From NCBI GenBank assembly GCA_026400535.1, contig JAPLOU010000036.1, positions 1-56,156 of the forward strand: 56,156 bases of DNA, written 5' to 3'. Source of the DNA: Hyphomicrobiales bacterium. GTDB lineage: Bacteria; Pseudomonadota; Alphaproteobacteria; Rhizobiales; Beijerinckiaceae. Positions 54,156-56,156 of this stretch are shown in pieces; within the stretch, counting starts at the first letter, position 1; every line of letters starts with the position of its first letter. A program made the position numbers and the translations under genes. The notes beneath the pieces were generated by a model that did no database searches, was not told the origin of the DNA, and worked only from the letters and a program-made list of their open reading frames with translations.

Positions 54156-55593
54156 GGCACGGGATTTGGAAGCGTCGCGCATCGACATCAGCAAGGCTAC
54201 GGCAGACCCGCCCGAGAGGCCAGTACGCTGGCGGATGGGCCTTTCGCTGAAGCTTCTGACCCTGACGGTGATCTTCGTCTTCATCGCCGAAGTGCTGATC
54301 TTTGTGCCCTCTGTCGCCAATTTCCGCCGTAACTGGCTGGAAGACCGGCTCGCAGCCGCCCAAGTTGCGGTGATGGTGCTTGAAGCGGCGCCGCGCGACG
54401 GACTGCCCGCGGGCCTTGAAAGCCAGTTGCTCGACGGTGTGGGAGCGCTCGCCATCGCCGCCCGTGCCGGGGGCGCGCGGCGCTTGCTGGCGCAGGAGAA
54501 CCTGCCGCCGGAGGTGGGTCGGACGGTCGATCTGCGCGACAAGAACCGACTCGATTCGATCGTCGAAAGCCTCGATATCCTGTTCAATGGCGCAGAACGG
54601 CGCATCCGCGTGATCGGCCGGTCGGTCGGCGAAGCCGATTTCGTCGAGATCGTCATCGATGAGCGGCCGTTGCGCCATGCCATGCTCGACTTTGCCCGCA
54701 ACATCTTCTGGCTCTCGCTGTTCATCGCCGGCGTGACCGCAGCGCTGGTCTTTCTGGCTCTGACCTGGCTGATCGTGCGTCCGGTCAAGCGATTGGCCGG
54801 CAATGTCATGGCGTTTGCCAAAGATCCCGAAAACCCGAGCCGGGTCGTGCAACCATCAGGCCGCCATGACGAGATCGGTGATGCCGAACGGGCGCTGGCG
54901 GGAATGGAGCGGAGCCTCGCCGCCTCACTGCGCGAACAGAAGCGGCTGGCCGCCGTCGGGCTCGCCGTCAGCAAGATCAACCACGACCTACGCAACATGC
55001 TCTCATCGGCGCAGCTGCTCTCCGACCGCATCGGGGAATCGCAGGACCCGTCCGTGCAGCGCTTCGGCCCCAAGCTCATCGCCACGCTGAACCGGGCGAT
55101 CGACTTCTGCCAGTCTACCCTTGCTTATGGCAGCGTCACAGAGCGGGAGCCGAAACGCCAACCCATCGCGCTGGCGGCACTTCTCCACGACGTCGCCGAC
55201 CTTCTCGGCCTTGGCCAGCCCGGTCAGCCTGCCTTCGAGAACCTTGTGCCCACAGACATGCGGGTGAACCTCGATGCCGACCAGTTCTTCCGGGTCGCAT
55301 CCAATCTCATGCGCAACGCCACCCAGGCGCTCAAGGCGGCCGAGAGCCCGGCCCCAAAGGTCACGGCTTCCGCCCAGCGTATCGCGGACCGGACCGTGAT
55401 CTGGGTCATCGACAACGGCCCCGGTGTCCCTGCCCGCGCCCGCAGCTTGCTGTTTGAAGCCTTCACCGGCTCGACCACAGCGGGCGGCACAGGCCTTGGC
55501 CTCGCCATCGCGGCCGAGCTCGTGCGGCTCCACGGCGGTACGATCACGCTGGAGGAAAGCGAGGCAGGCGCTGTCTTCCGGATCGAGATCTGA
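54148..55593 (+). CDS. Sensor histidine kinase
   Basis: 481 residues from a TTG at 54148 inside the end of the preceding gene. Membrane helices at about 33-55 and 186-210 enclose a periplasmic sensor; a HAMP-like linker follows (VRPVKRLAGNVMAFA). The phospho-acceptor is H279 in INHDLRNML; the ATPase domain has NLMRNATQAL, DNGPGVP and GTGLGLAIA. No response regulator is adjacent. The 8-base overlap couples it to the flavoprotein gene, hinting at a redox-linked signal; inference. Confidence 0.9.
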   Translation: MAEARDLEASRIDISKATADPPERPVRWRMGLSLKLLTLTVIFVFIAEVLIFVPSVANFRRNWLEDRLAAAQVAVMVLEAAPRDGLPAGLESQLLDGVGALAIAARAGGARRLLAQENLPPEVGRTVDLRDKNRLDSIVESLDILFNGAERRIRVIGRSVGEADFVEIVIDERPLRHAMLDFARNIFWLSLFIAGVTAALVFLALTWLIVRPVKRLAGNVMAFAKDPENPSRVVQPSGRHDEIGDAERALAGMERSLAASLREQKRLAAVGLAVSKINHDLRNMLSSAQLLSDRIGESQDPSVQRFGPKLIATLNRAIDFCQSTLAYGSVTEREPKRQPIALAALLHDVADLLGLGQPGQPAFENLVPTDMRVNLDADQFFRVASNLMRNATQALKAAESPAPKVTASAQRIADRTVIWVIDNGPGVPARARSLLFEAFTGSTTAGGTGLGLAIAAELVRLHGGTITLEESEAGAVFRIEI

Positions 55594-55841
55594 TCAGACG
55601 TCCGGCAGCAAAATGAACGCGGTTTCACCTGGCACGGCGCCGAAGCGGGCTCGCTTGCACTGTTGCTCGGCTTCTTCGATGCACCTTTTCAAGGACGAGG
55701 CAAGATTCCACCAGATGTGGCGCGGCTCGTCCATGGAATCGCCGCCGACCAGCATCAGCCCGGCGTTGGACAGCGCCAGGATCGAAATGCGGTCGCCGGC
55801 ATCAGTCAGCCGAACATAGCGCTCGTCGATGTCCCAGAAGC
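55594..55841 (-). pseudogene. Pirin-family protein, C-terminal fragment cut by IS66
   Basis: The last roughly 80 residues of a pirin are readable (FWDIDERYVRLTDAGDR, then GDSMDEPRHIWWNLASSLKR, RFGAVPGETAFILLPDV). The 5' part, with the metal-binding cupin, is lost where the IS66 terminal repeat begins at 55842. The open frame continues into the insertion sequence but that part is not pirin. Confidence 0.8.
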
Positions 55842-56156
55842 GTAAGCATCCGGCGAGGGCCGCGGGCTGATACCGATCAGGCAGCCTGACGGCTTTGCGC
55901 GGTATGCGGTTGCCAGTTCCAGGGCAGCAGTTCGGGCAGCCTGTTCTGCGGGATGGCGGCGATACGGGCGAGGACGTCGGCGAGCCAGGCCTGGGGATCG
56001 ACATCGTTGAGCTTGGCGGTTGTGATCAGTGTGGTGATGGCCGCTGCCCTGTCCGCCCCGCGGTCGGAGCCTGCGAACAACCAGGCCTTGCGGCCGAGGG
56101 CAAACCCCCTGAGGCTGCGCTCGGCAGCATTATTGGACAGGCAGATCCGGCCATCA
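55842..56156 (-). mobile_element. IS66-family insertion sequence, one end (other end outside window)
   Basis: The left end begins GTAAGC at 55842, the usual terminus of IS66-family elements, and the transposase C-terminus reads towards it. It interrupts the pirin gene. The bases just outside, CCAGAAGC (55834-55841), would be the 8-bp target duplication to look for at the far end. Confidence 0.82.
55877..56156 (-). CDS. IS66-family transposase, C-terminal part
   Basis: The minus strand gives the C-terminus of an IS66 transposase: CLSNNAAERSLRGFALGRK, the WLFAGSDRGADRAAA block, the LITTAKLNDVDPQAWLADVL helix and LPELLPWNW near the end. NNAAERxLR contains the conserved Glu of the DDE triad. The start lies outside the window. 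Confidence 0.9.
   Translation of the reverse strand, partial: DGRICLSNNAAERSLRGFALGRKAWLFAGSDRGADRAAAITTLITTAKLNDVDPQAWLADVLARIAAIPQNRLPELLPWNWQPHTAQSRQAA

Noticed and set aside
1..56156. tRNA or rRNA genes, CRISPR arrays, phage genes
   Set aside because: None was recognised by eye on either strand; a covariance-model scan would be needed to exclude a tRNA in the short gaps.

Overview
The window is high-GC chromosomal DNA from an alphaproteobacterium, most likely of the Hyphomicrobiales (Rhizobiales). This rests on the kinds and order of the housekeeping genes (rpmH-rnpA-yidC-engB-argB; def-fmt-truA next to dapE-dapD; glnD near grpE), on a SAM-II type riboswitch, and on the abundance of ABC transporters. 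No rRNA, tRNA or CRISPR array was seen. The window opens inside an SDR gene and closes inside an IS66-family element.

Left third (1-15958), accessory catabolism. First comes a small GntR(HutC)-controlled set: an SDR dehydrogenase, its repressor, a GlcD-like FAD dehydrogenase and a glutathione S-transferase. The same palindromic operator sits on the -10 of two outward promoters. Next is a minus-strand run of nine closely spaced genes (13926 down to 3952): an AstE/AspA-type deacylase, an M81 (MlrC-like) metallopeptidase, an enolase-superfamily enzyme, a class II aldolase, and a complete Dpp/Opp-type ABC importer. Divergent from it are an FCD-type GntR regulator and a second enolase-superfamily enzyme, with an operator-like palindrome in the divergent gap. 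This looks like one uptake-and-degradation system for an unidentified amide- or peptide-like substrate.

Middle (15959-24503), partly decayed. A frameshifted DUF2189 membrane gene, a VOC gene with an apparent internal deletion and a GGDEF-EAL gene broken in several places lie around two intact units: an ATP-grasp/alpha-E/transglutaminase-like operon and a TadG-like vWA protein. The transglutaminase-like protein has Thr where the catalytic Cys is expected.

24507-34920. A tight operon for molybdenum-cofactor maturation carries XdhC as two separate genes with a LysE exporter between them, plus a MoeA-like/MobA-like fusion. Then come grpE with a sigma-32-like promoter, glnD, and an SsuABC-type sulfur-compound importer preceded by a promoter with paired repeats and a SAM-II riboswitch, followed by an OsmC gene.

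Right part (34939-56156), mostly housekeeping: rmuC, def-fmt-truA, dapE-dapD, a diguanylate cyclase, a HAD nucleotidase, patatin / fluoroacetate-dehalogenase-like / purD (4-bp overlaps), xseA, argB, DUF423, engB, a CatB-type acetyltransferase, yidC-rnpA-rpmH, a flavoprotein disulfide reductase overlapping a sensor kinase, and a pirin gene cut by the IS66 element.
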